NCBI RefSeq assembly: GCF_003086295.3
Contig: NC_092051.1
Coordinates: forward strand, 66,279,772-66,343,771
Length of the DNA stretch: 64,000 nucleotides
Source of the DNA: Arachis hypogaea
Taxonomy: Eukaryota > Streptophyta > Magnoliopsida > Fabales > Fabaceae
Reading direction: 5' to 3'
In this document: piece by piece, positions 36,802 to 48,391 of the stretch
Position numbering within the stretch: the first letter of the stretch is position 1
How the letters are laid out: each line of letters begins with the position of its first letter
The notes under the pieces: generated by a model
Seen by the model: only the letters and a program-made list of their open reading frames with translations
Databases searched by the model: none
Told to the model about the DNA's origin: nothing
Translations under genes and position numbers: made by a program

Positions 36802-39508
36802 AGTGTGATCATACTAGCACTAATGCATCGGATCCCTTCAGAACTCCGGAGTTAAGCGTGCGTGGGCGAGAGCGGTACTAGGATGGGTGACCTCCTGGGA
36901 AGTCCTCGTGTTGCACCTTTTTTTTTCTTTACGTCGTGCTTACCCTCTTTCTTTAAATGACGCTATCTCGAATCAGTTAACTAAAGTGAGCCTTAATGAC
37001 CTAACTTTTGGCAGGCTCCTACGGGGCCCGCAGGGCTTCGCAGCTCGACTTACCTTATGTAGCGATACATGCTTATGATGATTGTGTGCACATACTTTAA
37101 TAGGTGTGACCATAACAGCACTAATGCACTGGATTCCACCAGAACTCCGTAGTTAAGCGTGCTTTGGCGGGAGTAGTACTAGGATGGGTGACCTCCTCGG
37201 AAGTCCTCGTGTTGCACCACTTTTTTTTTTACGTCGTGCTTACCCTCGTTCTTTAAACGACGCTATCTTGAATAGTTTAGCTAAAGTGAGCCTTAATGAC
37301 CTGATTTTCGGGAGGCTCTAATGGGCCCCGCAGGGATTTGTTTCTGTCGGGACACATGCTTATGATAATTGTGTGCAAATACTTTAATAGGTGCGATCAT
37401 ACCAGCACTAATGCACCGGATCCCATCAGAAATCCGCACTTAACCGTGTTTGGACGAGAGTAGTACTAGGATGGGTGACCTCCTGGGAAGTCCTCGTGTT
37501 GCACCTCTTTTTTTTTTTACATCGTACTTACCCTCGTTCTTTGACCGACGCTATCTGGAATAGTTTACCTAAAGCGAGATTTAATGACCTGATTTTCGGC
37601 AGGCTACCACGGGCACCGCAAGGCTTCGCAGCTCGACTTACCCTATGTCGTGACACAAACTTATGATAATTGTGTGCGCATAATTTAATAGGTGCGATCA
37701 TACCATTACTAATGCACCGGATCCCATGAGAACTCCGGAGTTAAGCGTGTGTGGGCGAGAGCCATACTAGGATGGGTGACCTCCTGGGAAGTCCTCGTGT
37801 TGCACCTTTTTTTTTTCTTTACGTCGTGCTTACCCTCGTTCTTTAAGTGACGCTATCTCGAATCAGTTAACTAAAGTGAGCCTTAATGACCTGACTTTTG
37901 GCAGGCTCCTACGGGGCCCGCAGGGCTTCGCAGCTCGACTTACCCTATGTCGCGATACATGCTTATGATGATTGTGTGCACATACTTTAATAGGTGTGAC
38001 CATAATAGCACTAATGCACTGGATCCCACCAGAACTCCGTAGTTAAGCGTGCTTTGGCGGGAGTAGTACTAGGATGGGTGACCTCCTCGGAAGTCATCGT
38101 GTTGCACCACTTTTTTTTTTACGTCGTGCTTACCCTCGTTCTTTAAACGACGCTATCTTGAATAGTTTGTCTAAAGCGAGCCTTAATGGCCTGATTTTCG
38201 GGAGGCTCTAATAGGCCCCGCAGGGATTCGTTGCTCGACTTAAACTATGTCGGGACACATGCTTATGATAATTGTGTGCAAATACTTTAATAGGTGCGAT
38301 CATACCAGCACTAATGCACCGGATCCCATCAGAAATCCACAGTTAACCGTGTTTGGACGAGAGTAGTACTAGGATGGGTGACCTCCTGGGAAGTCCTCGT
38401 GTTGCACCTCTTTTTTTTTTTTTTTTTACGTCGTACTTACCCTCGTTCTTTGACCGACGCTATCTGGAATAGTTTACCTAAAGCGAGATTTAATGACCTG
38501 ATTTTCGGCAGGCTACCACGGGCACCGCAAGGCTTCGCAGCTCGACTTACCCTATGTCGTGACACAAACTTATGATAATTGTGTGCGCATAATTTAATAG
38601 GTGCGATCATACCATTACTAATGCACCGGATCCCATGAGAACTCCGGAGTTAAGCGTGTGTGGGCGAGAGCCATACTAGGATGGGTGACCTCCTGGGAAG
38701 TCCTCGTGTTGCACCTTTTTTTTTTCTTTACGTCGTGCTTACCCTCGTTCTTTAAGTGACGCTATCTCGAATCAGTTAACTAAAGTGAGCCTTAATGACC
38801 TGACTTTTGGCAGGCTCCTACGGGGCCCGCAGGGCTTCGCAGCTCGACTTACCCTATGTCGCGATACATGCTTATGATGATTGTGTGCACATACTTTAAT
38901 AGGTGTGACCATAATAGCACTAATGCACTGGATCCCACCAGAACTCCGTAGTTAAGCGTGCTTTGGCGGGAGTAGTACTAGGATGGGTGACCTCCTCGGA
39001 AGTCATCGTGTTGCACCACTTTTTTTTTTACGTCGTGCTTACCCTCGTTCTTTAAACGACGCTATCTTGAATAGTTTGGCTAAAGCGAGCCTTAATGGCC
39101 TGATTTTCGGGAGGCTCTAATGGGCCCCGCAGGGATTCGTTGCTCGACTTAAACTATGTCGGGACACATGCTTATGATAATTGTGTGCAAATACTTTAAT
39201 AGGTGCGATCATACCAGCACTAATGCACCGGATCCCATCAGAAATCCACAGTTAACCGTGTTTGGACGAGAGTAGTACTAGGATGGGTGACCTCCTGGGA
39301 AGTCCTCGTGTTGCACCTCTTTTTTTTTTTTTTTTACGTCGTACTTACCCTCATTCTTTGACCGACGCTATCTGGAATAGTTTACCTAAAGCGAGATTTA
39401 ATGACCTGATTTTCGGCAGGCTACCACGGGCCCCGCAAGGCCTCGCAGCTGGACTTACCCTATGTCACGATACAAACTTATGATAATTGTGTGCGCATAC
39501 TTTAATAG
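36802..39508 (+). repeat. Higher-order repeat: D-E-F 5S trimer, three tandem copies
   Basis: Three spacer types recur in fixed order. D is CTCGAATCAGTTAACTAAAG, with TTTTTCTTTACG. E is GGGAGGCTCTAATGGGCC. F is CTTTGACCGACGCTATCTGG, with TTTACCTAAAG. D starts near 36918, 37807 and 38716, E near 37219, 38109 and 39018, F near 37506, 38409 and 39318, so the period is about 900. Single D-E-F sets also occur at 13793-14570 (block 1) and 46534-47320 (block 4). Confidence 0.85.
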
Positions 39509-39624
39509 GTGCGATCATACCATTACTAATGCACCGGATCCCATGAGAACTCCGCAGTTAAGCGTGCTTGGGCGAGAGTGGTACTAGGATGGGTGACCTC
39601 CTGGGAAGTCCTCGTGTTGCACCT
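39507..39624 (+). rRNA. 5S rRNA-like copy, relatively well preserved
   Basis: About four differences are visible from the legume-type sequence (ACCATTACT, CCCATGAG, GAGTGGTAC). Box A and box C match, and a T9 tract follows. Confidence 0.85.
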
Positions 39625-41006
39625 CTTTTTTTTTACGTCGTGCTTACCCTCGTTCTTTAAACGACGCTATCTCGAATAGTTTAGCTATAGTGAGCTTTAA
39701 TGAACTGATTTTCGGCATGCTCCCATGGGCCCTGCAGGGCTTCGCAGCTCAATTTACCCTTTGTCGTGATATATGCTTATGATGATTGTGTGCACATACT
39801 TTAATAGGTGTGACCATACCAGCACTAATGCATTGGATCCCACCAGAACTCCGCAGTTAAACGTGCTTGGGCGAGAGTAATACTAGGATGGGTGACCTAC
39901 TGGGAAGTCCTCGTGTTGCACCTCTTTTTTTTTACGTCGTGCTTACCCTCGTTCTTTGACCGACGCTATCTGGAATAGTTTACCTAAAGCGAGATTTAAT
40001 GACCTGATTTTCGGCAGGCTACCACGGGCCTCACAAGGCTTCGCAGCTCGACTTATCCTATGTCGCGACACAAACTTATGATAATTGTGTGCGCATACTT
40101 TAATAGGTGTGATTATACCAGCACTAATGCACCGGATCCCATGAGAACTTCGCAGTTAAGCGTGCTTGGGAGAGAGTGGTACTAGGATGGGTGACCTCCT
40201 GGGAAGTCCTCGTGTTCCACCTCTTTTTTTTTTTTCACGTCGTGCTTACCCTCGTTCTTTAAACGACGCTATATCGAATAGTTTAGCTAAAGCGAGCCTT
40301 AATGACCTGACTTTCGGCAGGCTCCTACGAGGCTCGCAGGGATTCGCAGCTCGACTTACCCTATGTAGCGATACATGCTTATGATAATTGTGTCCACATA
40401 CTTTAATAGGTGTGATCATACCAGCACTAATGCACCGGGACCCACCTGAACTCCGTAGTTAAGCGTGCTTGGGCTAGAGTAGTACTTGGATGGGGGACCT
40501 CCTGGGAAGTCCTCGTGTTGTACCTTTTTTTTTACGTCGTGCTTACACTCGTTCTTTAAACGACGCTATGTCGAATAGTTTAGCTATAGTGACCCTTAAT
40601 GAACTGATTTTCGGCAAGCTCCCACGGGCCCTGCAGGGCTTCGCAGCTCGACTTATCCTACGTCGCGATACATGCTTAAGATAATTGCGTGCACATACTT
40701 TAATAGGTGCAATCATACCAGCACTAATGCACCGGATCCCACCAAAACTCTGTAGTTAAGCATGCTTGGGGGAGAGTGGTACCAGGATGGGTGACCTCCT
40801 GGGAAGTCCTCGTGTTGCACCTCTTTTTTTTTTTTACGTCGTGCTTACCATCGTTCTTTTAACGACGATATCTCGAATAGTTTAGCTAAAGCGAGCCTTA
40901 ATGACCTGACTTTCGGCAGGGTCCTACGAGGCCCTCAGGGCTTTGCAGCTCGACTTACAGTATGTAGCGATACATGCTTATGATAATTGTGTGCACATAC
41001 ATTAAT

Positions 41007-41069
41007 TGGCATGATCATACCAGCAATAATGCACCGGATCCCACCAGAACTCCGTAGTTAAACGTGCTT
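41007..41069 (+). rRNA. Truncated 5S rRNA-like copy
   Basis: The gene stops in box A at AAACGTGCTT and continues straight into the spacer's ACCCTCGTTC. CGTGCTT occurs both in box A and at the spacer start, so the 3' half of the gene and the T tract were lost by deletion between these short repeats. Confidence 0.85.
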
Positions 41070-41099
41070 ACCCTCGTTCTTTAAACGACGCTCATTACA

Positions 41100-41425
41100 A
41101 GAAAAAAGGCCTGTCGGCACACTTTTTTTTACCACGCTTTTAAAGGTTGCCCAAAAGTGGTCAATGGCCACGCTTTTGCGATGGTGGCCACTGAAATGTG
41201 ATTTGGCCACGCTTTTTTTGTTTCGCTTAAAAAGTGTGGCTATAGAGGGAAATCGGCACGCTTTTATGAGGGTAGCCAATAATTCGTGATTTGGCCACGC
41301 TTTTTTTGTCACACTTAAAAAGCGTGTCCATAGAGGAAAACCGGTACGCTTGCAAAGCGTGACTAAGTAGTCTTTCAATTGTCACATTTTTAAAGCGTGC
41401 CCATATCATGAGTTTATTTAGACAC
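41100..41425. repeat. Subterminal repeats of T1
   Basis: There are several copies of GGCCACGCTTTT and TTAAAAAGCGTG in both orientations, e.g. near 41168, 41210, 41265, 41295 and 41320. In CACTA elements such repeats bind the transposase. Confidence 0.75.
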
Positions 41426-42303
41426 CCTCAAAAAATGTACCCAGAGAATTCCCTCCTTCCAAAATTTAGTTTCGACCCATTTTTTTCACACTTCACTTCT
41501 TTTTTCTAAGTGTTAACATATAAACCTAGACTAAAAGTAATAACATTAACAACATACACTACACTTTGTTTCGAAAATCATTTAACCCTAGCTCGCCGTC
41601 ACTCACCATTCTCATCTCTGCAACCCTAACACAGCCATAACTCCCTCTTCCAACAACGCCACTGTCTCCATCTCTCAACCCGTCACAACCCCTCCCTCCA
41701 ACCCGTCACAGCACCTACGTCCATCCCTCCCTCCTCGCTCATGCCCCACGCCACCGTCTCCCTCTCTCACACGCATCGCGCCAACCGTCAGCACCACTCG
41801 TTAGCACAACTCGTCAGCGCCGCTCGTCAGCAGCAACCCGTCAGCGCCAACCTTCATTCTGCTAGTGCCGACGTCTGTGGTGTTTATCCATGAATCGGCG
41901 GCAGGATCTGGAAGGAAACGATTGGTGGCGTCTCCATCGAGCTCGGCGCCGGATGCATCGCTGGCGGCGGCGGTAAAGATTCGATTCCTGGTTTAGGGTT
42001 TTAACTTGATTTTCTATTTTCTTTATTTGTCTAAACTTTTAATTATTTGATTTTTTTATCATTTTGCTAAGCTTTAAATTATTTAATTTTTTGTTATGAT
42101 TTTTTATTTATTTGTTCTGATTTTTTTCAGAGGATTTGTTTCTGTTTTGATTGTTTTTAGGATTTTCAGTTATGATTATTTCTTGTTGGTTTTGATTATT
42201 TGTTCTGATTATTTCTTGTTGGATCGTTTTCTGCTTTTGTATTTTCTATCTTGTTAATAATCTTGTGTTGTCATCTCAAGTTGTGCTTTATTGTTTGTTT
42301 CAG
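41426..42303 (+). other. T1 leader: CT-rich 5'UTR-like sequence and a possible intron
   Basis: 41580-41970 is GC- and CT-rich, starting AACCCTAGCTCGCCG, and looks like a plant 5' untranslated region or first exon. GCGGCG|GTAAAG at 41972/41973 could be a splice donor, and the T-rich stretch to TTTCAG (42303) could be the matching intron. Short open frames from ATG 41740 or 41890 do not join in phase to the next exon, so no fusion start is supported. Confidence 0.4.
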
Positions 42304-42634
42304 GGTATTCTGGCTGATATATTGAAATCCCTTGGTGACAACAAGAAGCACATGAGAGAATGTGCACTCAATACATTGGATTTGTGGCTTGCTGCTGTTC
42401 ATCTTGATAAAATGGTGTGTTTCAATCTTTTGTTAAGTGATTCTTCTGTCTTGTGTCTATCCTCTGAGTATGCTACTATTGTAGGTTCCTTATATTACAA
42501 TTGCCTTGATGGATTCTAAACTTGGTGCGGAAGGGCGTAAAGACCTTTTTGATTGGTTATCTAGGCAACTTTCTGTGCAAAGTAGTTTTGCTAAAGCTGC
42601 ACAACTTCTGAAGCCAGCCTCTGCTGCAATGACA
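42304..42634 (+). pseudogene. Captured fragment of MOR1/GEM1 (TOG-domain microtubule-associated protein)
   Basis: There are two exons with clean splice sites. 42304-42414 encodes 37 residues (GILADILKSLGDNKKHMREC, then ALNTLDLWLAAVHLDKM) between TTTCAG and GTGTGT. 42485-42634 encodes 50 residues (VPYITIALMDSKLGAEGRKD, then LFDWLSRQL, ending LLKPASAAMT) between TTGTAG and GTAAGT. Both are open and end in phase 0. I recognise this as part of a TOG domain of plant MOR1 (XMAP215 family), which promotes microtubule growth. Only about 87 of roughly 2000 residues are present, so it cannot make the protein. The retained intron shows DNA-level capture, not retroposition. Confidence 0.82.
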
Positions 42635-42712
42635 GTAAGTTTTGGCTTTTGAATTTTCATTCTTAATTCTTCTAATACCTTTCTTCTTTGTATTTCTATC
42701 CCTCTTCTCAAG

Positions 42713-44229
42713 ATTATGCAAGAACTGGTAGAGCATTATAGTGCTAAAGGGTGGTTACAGCGGGTTGAGCAATGTGTACTTCACATGGATATTTCATCAT
42801 TGGATTTTAATCAGGTTGTTGTTAGCTCTTCTAAAACCTCTTCCCTTGCCCTTTATTTCTTCTATTGGCCTAACTGTCTAACTGTTGAGTGCTTATATTT
42901 GATACATTGTTGAGGTGGTCAGATTATGCCAGGAGCATGGCCTGTATAGCGCTCTGGTGTATCTCTTTAATAAAGGACTAAATGACTATAGGGCACCTTT
43001 GGAGGAGCTCTTTGAAGTCTTACAAAATAGCCAAAAGGATAGTGCTGTTGCAGTTGGGTATGTTACATCTGTCATTTTTAATATATTATTCTTGTTTGCC
43101 TTCACTGTATCCATGTAAAACATGTTGCTACAGAACATTTGTGGACTTGAGAAATACATAGATCTTGTCAATAGACTTATGAATACATTTTCTTTCAAAA
43201 AAGACATATATAAAAAAAAGTTCTGAGAAATGTAATTATCATTTATGAGTTCTAAACACAGAGCTCTTAATTTATTTGTGTATAAATATTTTTTGAATCC
43301 CATTTTCTTGTTTACATCCAACCTTTTTTCCCCCCTTCAGTTTTTTTTTTCAGTTCAGACATTTTCACTTCAGACATTTCTCTTTATTGGCTGTCTACAC
43401 CAAAATGGGATTCAAATATTATCTAATCTTCCTAACATATCTTAGGTCTCATGTTGCTACACCCCTGATTAACACTTTAGTGATTATTATTATTTATTAG
43501 TTTGGTGCTATCAGTTTGTTATTGTGATGATCATTACCAAACCAATTGAATGCCACTAATGGTGTTAAAATATATATGATATATCCATTAATTTGAATTT
43601 CATTCATGCTGATATATGAAATTGTTATTCAATTACATTGCCTATATATTCACATTATGTGCGCATTCCTTTCTCAACATAATCACTACCGCTACTTTGT
43701 GGTTTTCTCTTTCTCCATTTCTCCCTTTGAAATTGATATGTCTATTTTGTCCTACACTCTTATCCTGTTGGTTGATATATCTGTTCTGATTTATTCTACC
43801 TCTTTGTTGAAATGTCTCCCAAGTTTGAAATGCTTAGTGAGTTTCTCCTCCTCCTATTCATGGATCTTTTTCTGTTCATGTTAGCTTTTTCTATCATCCT
43901 ATTGTTTTGTTCAACAAATGTAGCTAACTAAATGAGTTCATAGTCATGATTTCTTTTTCTATTTTTTCAAAGGCTATACCTTTATACTATTAAGTTTTCA
44001 ATTTTAGTTATGCCTCCAAATTATTTGATAAAATGTACAGGTACAGGATGCTGGTTAACCTCAAGTACTGTTTTACAGGTCTTGCTTTTGCACAAGGTAA
44101 TTATTTTCTCTGTTCTTTTATCTTTTTTCATTTTATTTGTCATCTCAATTAAATGTATTTCAATAGTTCTCGCTAAAGATTATCCCTCCCTTCATATATT
44201 TACAGGCCGTGGAACTATTCCTCCTAAAA
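42713..44229 (+). pseudogene. Captured fragment of VPS8 (CORVET vacuolar-sorting subunit)
   Basis: Exons: 42713-42814 (IMQELVEHYSAKGWLQRVEQ, then CVLHMDISSLDFNQ), 42915-43057 (VVRLCQEHGLYSALVYLFNK, then GLNDYRAPLEELFEVLQNSQ), 44041-44096 (YRMLVNLKYCFTGLAFAQ), and the start of the next exon at 44206 (GRGTIPP). All introns have GT...AG ends, and the reading phase matches across each junction (0, 2, 1). The sequence matches plant VPS8, a tethering-complex subunit acting on endosomes. The large intron 43058-44040 is AT-rich and holds nothing else that I recognise. The fragment follows the MOR1 piece in the same orientation after only 78 nt. Confidence 0.82.
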
Positions 44230-44345
44230 TCAAGCCTCTTTTATACAACAAACATGATTTTAAGTTTACGGTACTCATAAACGTCCATTGGAATCACCCT
44301 GGAGTTGAAGCATTCCTTCAAAATAGTAGTGGCAGATCCTCCTTA
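44230..44345 (+). pseudogene. Possible third captured fragment (methyltransferase-like, ADPPYL motif)
   Basis: After GRGTIPP the sequence no longer fits VPS8. In another frame 44295-44345 reads LELKHSFKIVVADPPYL and ends at TTG|GTGAGA, a good splice donor. ADPPYL preceded by a hydrophobic strand is the active-site motif of N6-adenine-type / EEF1A-lysine methyltransferases. Upstream similarity is broken by a likely frameshift, so this rests on a short motif. Confidence 0.4.
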
Positions 44346-44406
44346 CTTGGTGAGAGTTAAATTGATTGCTGAAATATTATTTGCTGAAAAATGAATGAGG
44401 ATCCAT

Positions 44407-44410
<4 letters not shown>

Positions 44411-44446
<36 letters not shown>
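44411..44446. repeat. (TA)18 microsatellite
   Basis: An uninterrupted TA dinucleotide tract of 36 bp. Confidence 0.97.
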
Positions 44447-44450
<4 letters not shown>

Positions 44451-45078
44451 AAGTTATTTCAGTTTTGAAAACCTTGAGCTGGTTGATGATCTTATTGAGC
44501 ACATGGGGCTGATTTAATCTTTCTAACAAGTCACAATAGGTAAAATAAAGTTAGAATGCAAGGTTAGAGTGAGTGAAAAGTTACGAATCAATTTTTGACC
44601 TCTCAAAACCCAAGGTTACATGTTGCAGAATTATGCAGTTCCAGGCAGCACTTTGTGAACAAAACTAGCAGCAATGTAGCCACTCAAAATGAGTAAAATT
44701 ATTTTTCTATGAAACCTTGAGATGTCTAGATTGTTCCCCTAAAGTTTCATAATTTTCCGATGTGTGGTTTGGGAGATATGATTTTTAAAAAATGGTCATT
44801 TTCTTCAGAAAGAATGCTGTCTGAATTCTGGAACAGCAATTTCAAAACCACATATCTTAATACTCTGAAAATCTTTGGAGGTGAAACTAAAAAGAGGTAA
44901 AATATTAGGATGTCTAGTATTTTATTTCCAAATTTTAGGATAATTCAAATTTTGTAGAGAAAGTTGTGCCTTCTAGAAGCAGGTTGTTCACTGCTGTGAC
45001 AGCTACCTTTTCTTAAAACAAAACCATATTTCGAGAGGCATAACTTTTTCGAGAGGCATAACTTTTTCTAGAGTAGTG
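44447..45078. other. Right third of T1, no gene recognised
   Basis: AT-rich sequence without a long ORF. Just before the end, GAGAGGCATAACTTTTTC occurs twice in tandem (45033-45068). The wording of 44690-44960 looks repetitive (transposon-derived), but I cannot name the family. Confidence 0.5.
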
Positions 45079-48000
45079 TCTATCTCGAATAGTTTAGCTA
45101 AAGCGAGCCTTAATGACCTGACTTTCAGCAGGGTCCTACAAGGCCCGCAGGGTTTCGCAGCTCGACTTACCCTATGTAGGGATACAAGCTTATGATAATT
45201 GTGAGCACATACTTTAATAGGTGTGATCATACCAGCACTAATGCACCGGATCGCACCAGAACTCCGTAGTTAAGCATGCTTGGGCTAGAGTTGTACTAGG
45301 ATGGGTGACCTCCTGGGAAATACTCGTGTTGTACTTTTTTTTACGTCGTACTTACCCTCGTTCTTTAAACGACGCTATCTCGAATAGTTTAGCTATAGTG
45401 AGCCTTAATGAACTGATTTTTGACAAGCTCCCACGGGCCCTGCAGGGCTTCGCAGCTCGACTTACCCTATGTAACGATACATGCTTATGATAATTGTGTG
45501 CACATACATTAATTAGTGTGATCATACTAGCACTAATGCATCGGATCCTATCAGAACTCTGGAGTTAAGCGTGCGTGGGCAAGAGCGGTACTAGGATGGG
45601 TGACCTCTTGGGAAGTCCTCGTGTTGCACCTTTTCTTTTTCTTTACGTCGTGCTTACCCTCGTTCTTTAAATGACGCTATCTCGAATCAGTTAACTAAAG
45701 TGAGACTTAATGACCTGACTTTTGGCAGGCTCCTACGAGGCCCGCAGGGCTTCGCAGCTCGACTTACCCTTTGTCGCGATACATGCTTATGATGATTGTG
45801 TGCACATACTTTAATAGGTGTGATCATACCAGCACTAATGCAACGGATCCCATCAGAATTCTGCAGTTAAGCATGCTTGGGCGAGAGTAGTACTACGATG
45901 GGTGACCTCCTGGGAAGACCTCGTGTTGCACCTCTGTTTTTTTTTTTACGTCGTGCTTACCCTCGTTCTTTTAACGATGCTATCTCGAATAGTTTAGCTA
46001 AAGCGACCCTTAATGACATGACTTTCGGCAGGGTCCTACGAGGCCCGCAGGGCCTCACAGCTCGATTTACCCTATGTAGCGATATATGCTTATGATAATT
46101 GTGTGCACATACATTAATTGGTGTGATCATACCAGCATTAATGCACCGGATCCCACAAGAACTCCGTAGTTAAACGCGCTTAGGCGGGAGTAGTACTAGG
46201 ATGGGTTACCTCCAAGGAAGTCCTCGTGTTGTACCTTTTTTTTTTACGTCTTGCTTACCCTCGTTCTTTGAACGACGCTATCTCGAATAGTTTAGCTATA
46301 GTGAGCCTTAATGAACTGATTTTCGGCAAGTTCCCACGGGCCCTGCAGGGCTTCGCAGCTCGACTTACCCTATGTAGCGATACATGCTTATGATAATTGT
46401 GTGCACATACATTAATTAGTGTGATCATAATAGCACTAATGCATCGGATCCCTTCAGAACTCCGGAGTTAAGCGTGCGTGGGCGAGAGCGGTACTAGGAT
46501 CGGTGACCTTCTGGGAAGTCCTCGTGTTGCACCTTTTTTTTTTCTTTACGTCGTGCTTACCCTCGTTCTTTAAATGACGCTATCTCGAATCAGTTAACTA
46601 AAGTGAGCTTTAATAACCTGACTTTTGGAAGGCTCCTACGGGGCCCGTAGGGCTTCGCAGGTCGACTTACCCTTTCTCGCGATACATGCTTTTGATGATT
46701 GTGTGCACATACTTTAATAGGTATGACCATACCATCACTAAGGAACTGGATCCCACCAGAACTCCGTAGTTAAGCGTGCTTCAGCGAGAGTAGTACTAGG
46801 ATGGGTGACCTCCTCGGAAGTCCTCGTGTTGCACCACTTTTTTTTTTGCGTCGTGCTTACCCTCGTTCTTTAAACGACACTATCTTGAATAGTTTAGCTA
46901 AAGCGAGCCTTAATGACCTGATTTTCGGGAAGCTCTAATGGGCCCTACAGGGATTCGTAGCTCGACTTAAACTATGTCGGGACACATGCTTATGATAATT
47001 GTGTGCAAATATTTTAATAGGTGCGATCATACCAGCACTAATGCACCGGATCCCATCAGAAATCCGCAGTTAATTGTGTTTGGGCGAGAGTAGTACTAGG
47101 ATGGGCGACCTCCTCAGAAGTCCTCGTGTTGCACCTCTTTTTTTTTTACGTCGTGCTTACTCTCGTTCTTTGACCGACGCTATCTGGAATAGTTTACCTA
47201 AAGCGAGTTTTAATGACCTGATTTTTGGTAGGCTACCACGGGCCCCGCAAGGCTTCGCAGCTCGACTTACCCTATGTCGCGACACAAACTTATGATAATT
47301 GTGTGCGCACACTTTAATAGGTCCGATCATACCAGCACTAATGCACCGGATCCCATGAGAACTCCGCAGTTAAGCGTGCTTGGGCGAGAGTGGTACTAGG
47401 ATGGGTGAACTCCTGGGAAGTCCTCGTGTTGCACCTCTTTTTTTTTTTTACGTCGTGCTTACCCTCGTTCTTTAAACGACGCTATCTCGAATAGTTTAGC
47501 TAAAGCAAGCCTTAATGACCTGACTTTCGGCAAGCTCCTACGGGGCTCGCAGGGATTCGCAGCTCAACTTACCCTATGTAGCGATACATGCTTATGATAA
47601 TTGTGTGCATATACTTTAATAGGTGTGATCATACCAGCACTAATGCACCGGGTCCCACCAGAACTCCGTAGTTAAGCGTGCTTGGGCTAGAGTAGTACTA
47701 GGATGGGTGACCTCCTGGGAAGTCCTCGTGTTGTAAATTTTTTTTTACGTCGTGCTTACCCGCATTCTTTAAACGACGCTATCTCGAATAGTTTAGCTAT
47801 AGTGAACCTTAATGAACTGATTTTCGGAAAGCTCCGACGGGCCCGTAGGGCTTCGTAGCTTGACTTACCCTATGTAGCGATACATGCTTATGACAATTGC
47901 ATGCGCATACTTTAATAGGTGCGATCATACCAGCACTAATGCACTGGATCCTATCAGAACTCTGTAGTTAAGCGTGCTTGCGCGAGAGTAGTACTACGAT

Positions 48001-48391
48001 GGGTGACCTCCTGGGAAGTCCTCGTGTTGCACCTCTTTTTTTTTACGTCGTGCTTACCCTCGTTCTTTTAACAATGCTATCTCGAATTGTTTAGATAAAG
48101 CGAGCCTTAATGACCTGACTTTCGGAAGGGTCCTACGAGGCCCGCAGGGCTTCGCAGCTCGACTTACCCTAGCGATACATGCTTATGATAATTGTGTGCA
48201 CATACATTAATTGGTGTGATCATACCAGCATTAATGCACCGGATCCCACAAGTACTCCGTAGTTAAACGCGCTTAGGCGGGAGTAGTACTAGGATGGGTT
48301 ACCTCCAGGGAAGTCCTCGTGTTGTACCTTTTTTTTTACGTCGTGCTTACCCTCGTTCTTTAAACAATGCCATCTCGAATAGTTTAGCTAT
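45079..48391 (+). repeat. 5S rDNA-derived array, block 4 (11 units)
   Basis: Copies start near 45220, 45515, 45817, 46120, 46418, 46720, 47020, 47320, 47622, 47918 and 48213. The block starts in mid-spacer, continuing the unit cut by T1, and is cut in the spacer at TTTAGCTAT by E3. It contains one D-E-F trimer (46534-47320). Confidence 0.94.
47319..47436 (+). rRNA. 5S rRNA-like copy, relatively well preserved
   Basis: About four differences are visible: AGGTCCGATC, CCCATGAG, GAGTGGTAC and GGGTGAACTCC. The last alters box C. A T12 tract follows. Confidence 0.83.

Larger units (their letters stand above)
36387..41092 (+). repeat. 5S rDNA-derived array, block 3 (about 16 units)
   Basis: Copies start near 36504, 36802, 37103, 37390, 37691, 37993, 38293, 38600, 38902, 39202, 39508, 39807, 40106, 40409, 40706 and 41008. 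The array continues the orientation of block 1 and resumes in the same spacer that E2 interrupted. The last copy is truncated, and then T1 begins at 41093. Confidence 0.94.
41093..45078 (+). mobile_element. T1: CACTA-like DNA transposon carrying host gene fragments (Pack-CACTA type)
   Basis: The left end CATTACAAGAAAAAAGG matches the plant CACTA terminus (CACTACAAGAAAA) with one change. It is followed by subterminal CACGCTTTT / AAAAGCGTG repeats (41120-41400), typical of this superfamily. The right end, TTTTTCTAGAGTAGTG, is a plausible but weaker partner. The flanks are GCT on the left and TCT on the right, close to the 3-bp duplication expected for CACTA. The interrupted 5S spacer reads ACGACGCT | ATCTCG, as in intact units. 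There is no transposase gene. Inside are exons of at least two plant genes with their introns. The right third lacks subterminal repeats, so the exact right end is less certain. Confidence 0.7.

Noticed and set aside
43058..44040. Several 60-110 codon ORFs between VPS8 exons
   Set aside because: They are hydrophobic readings of a T-rich intron. The flanking splice sites and phases explain the segment.
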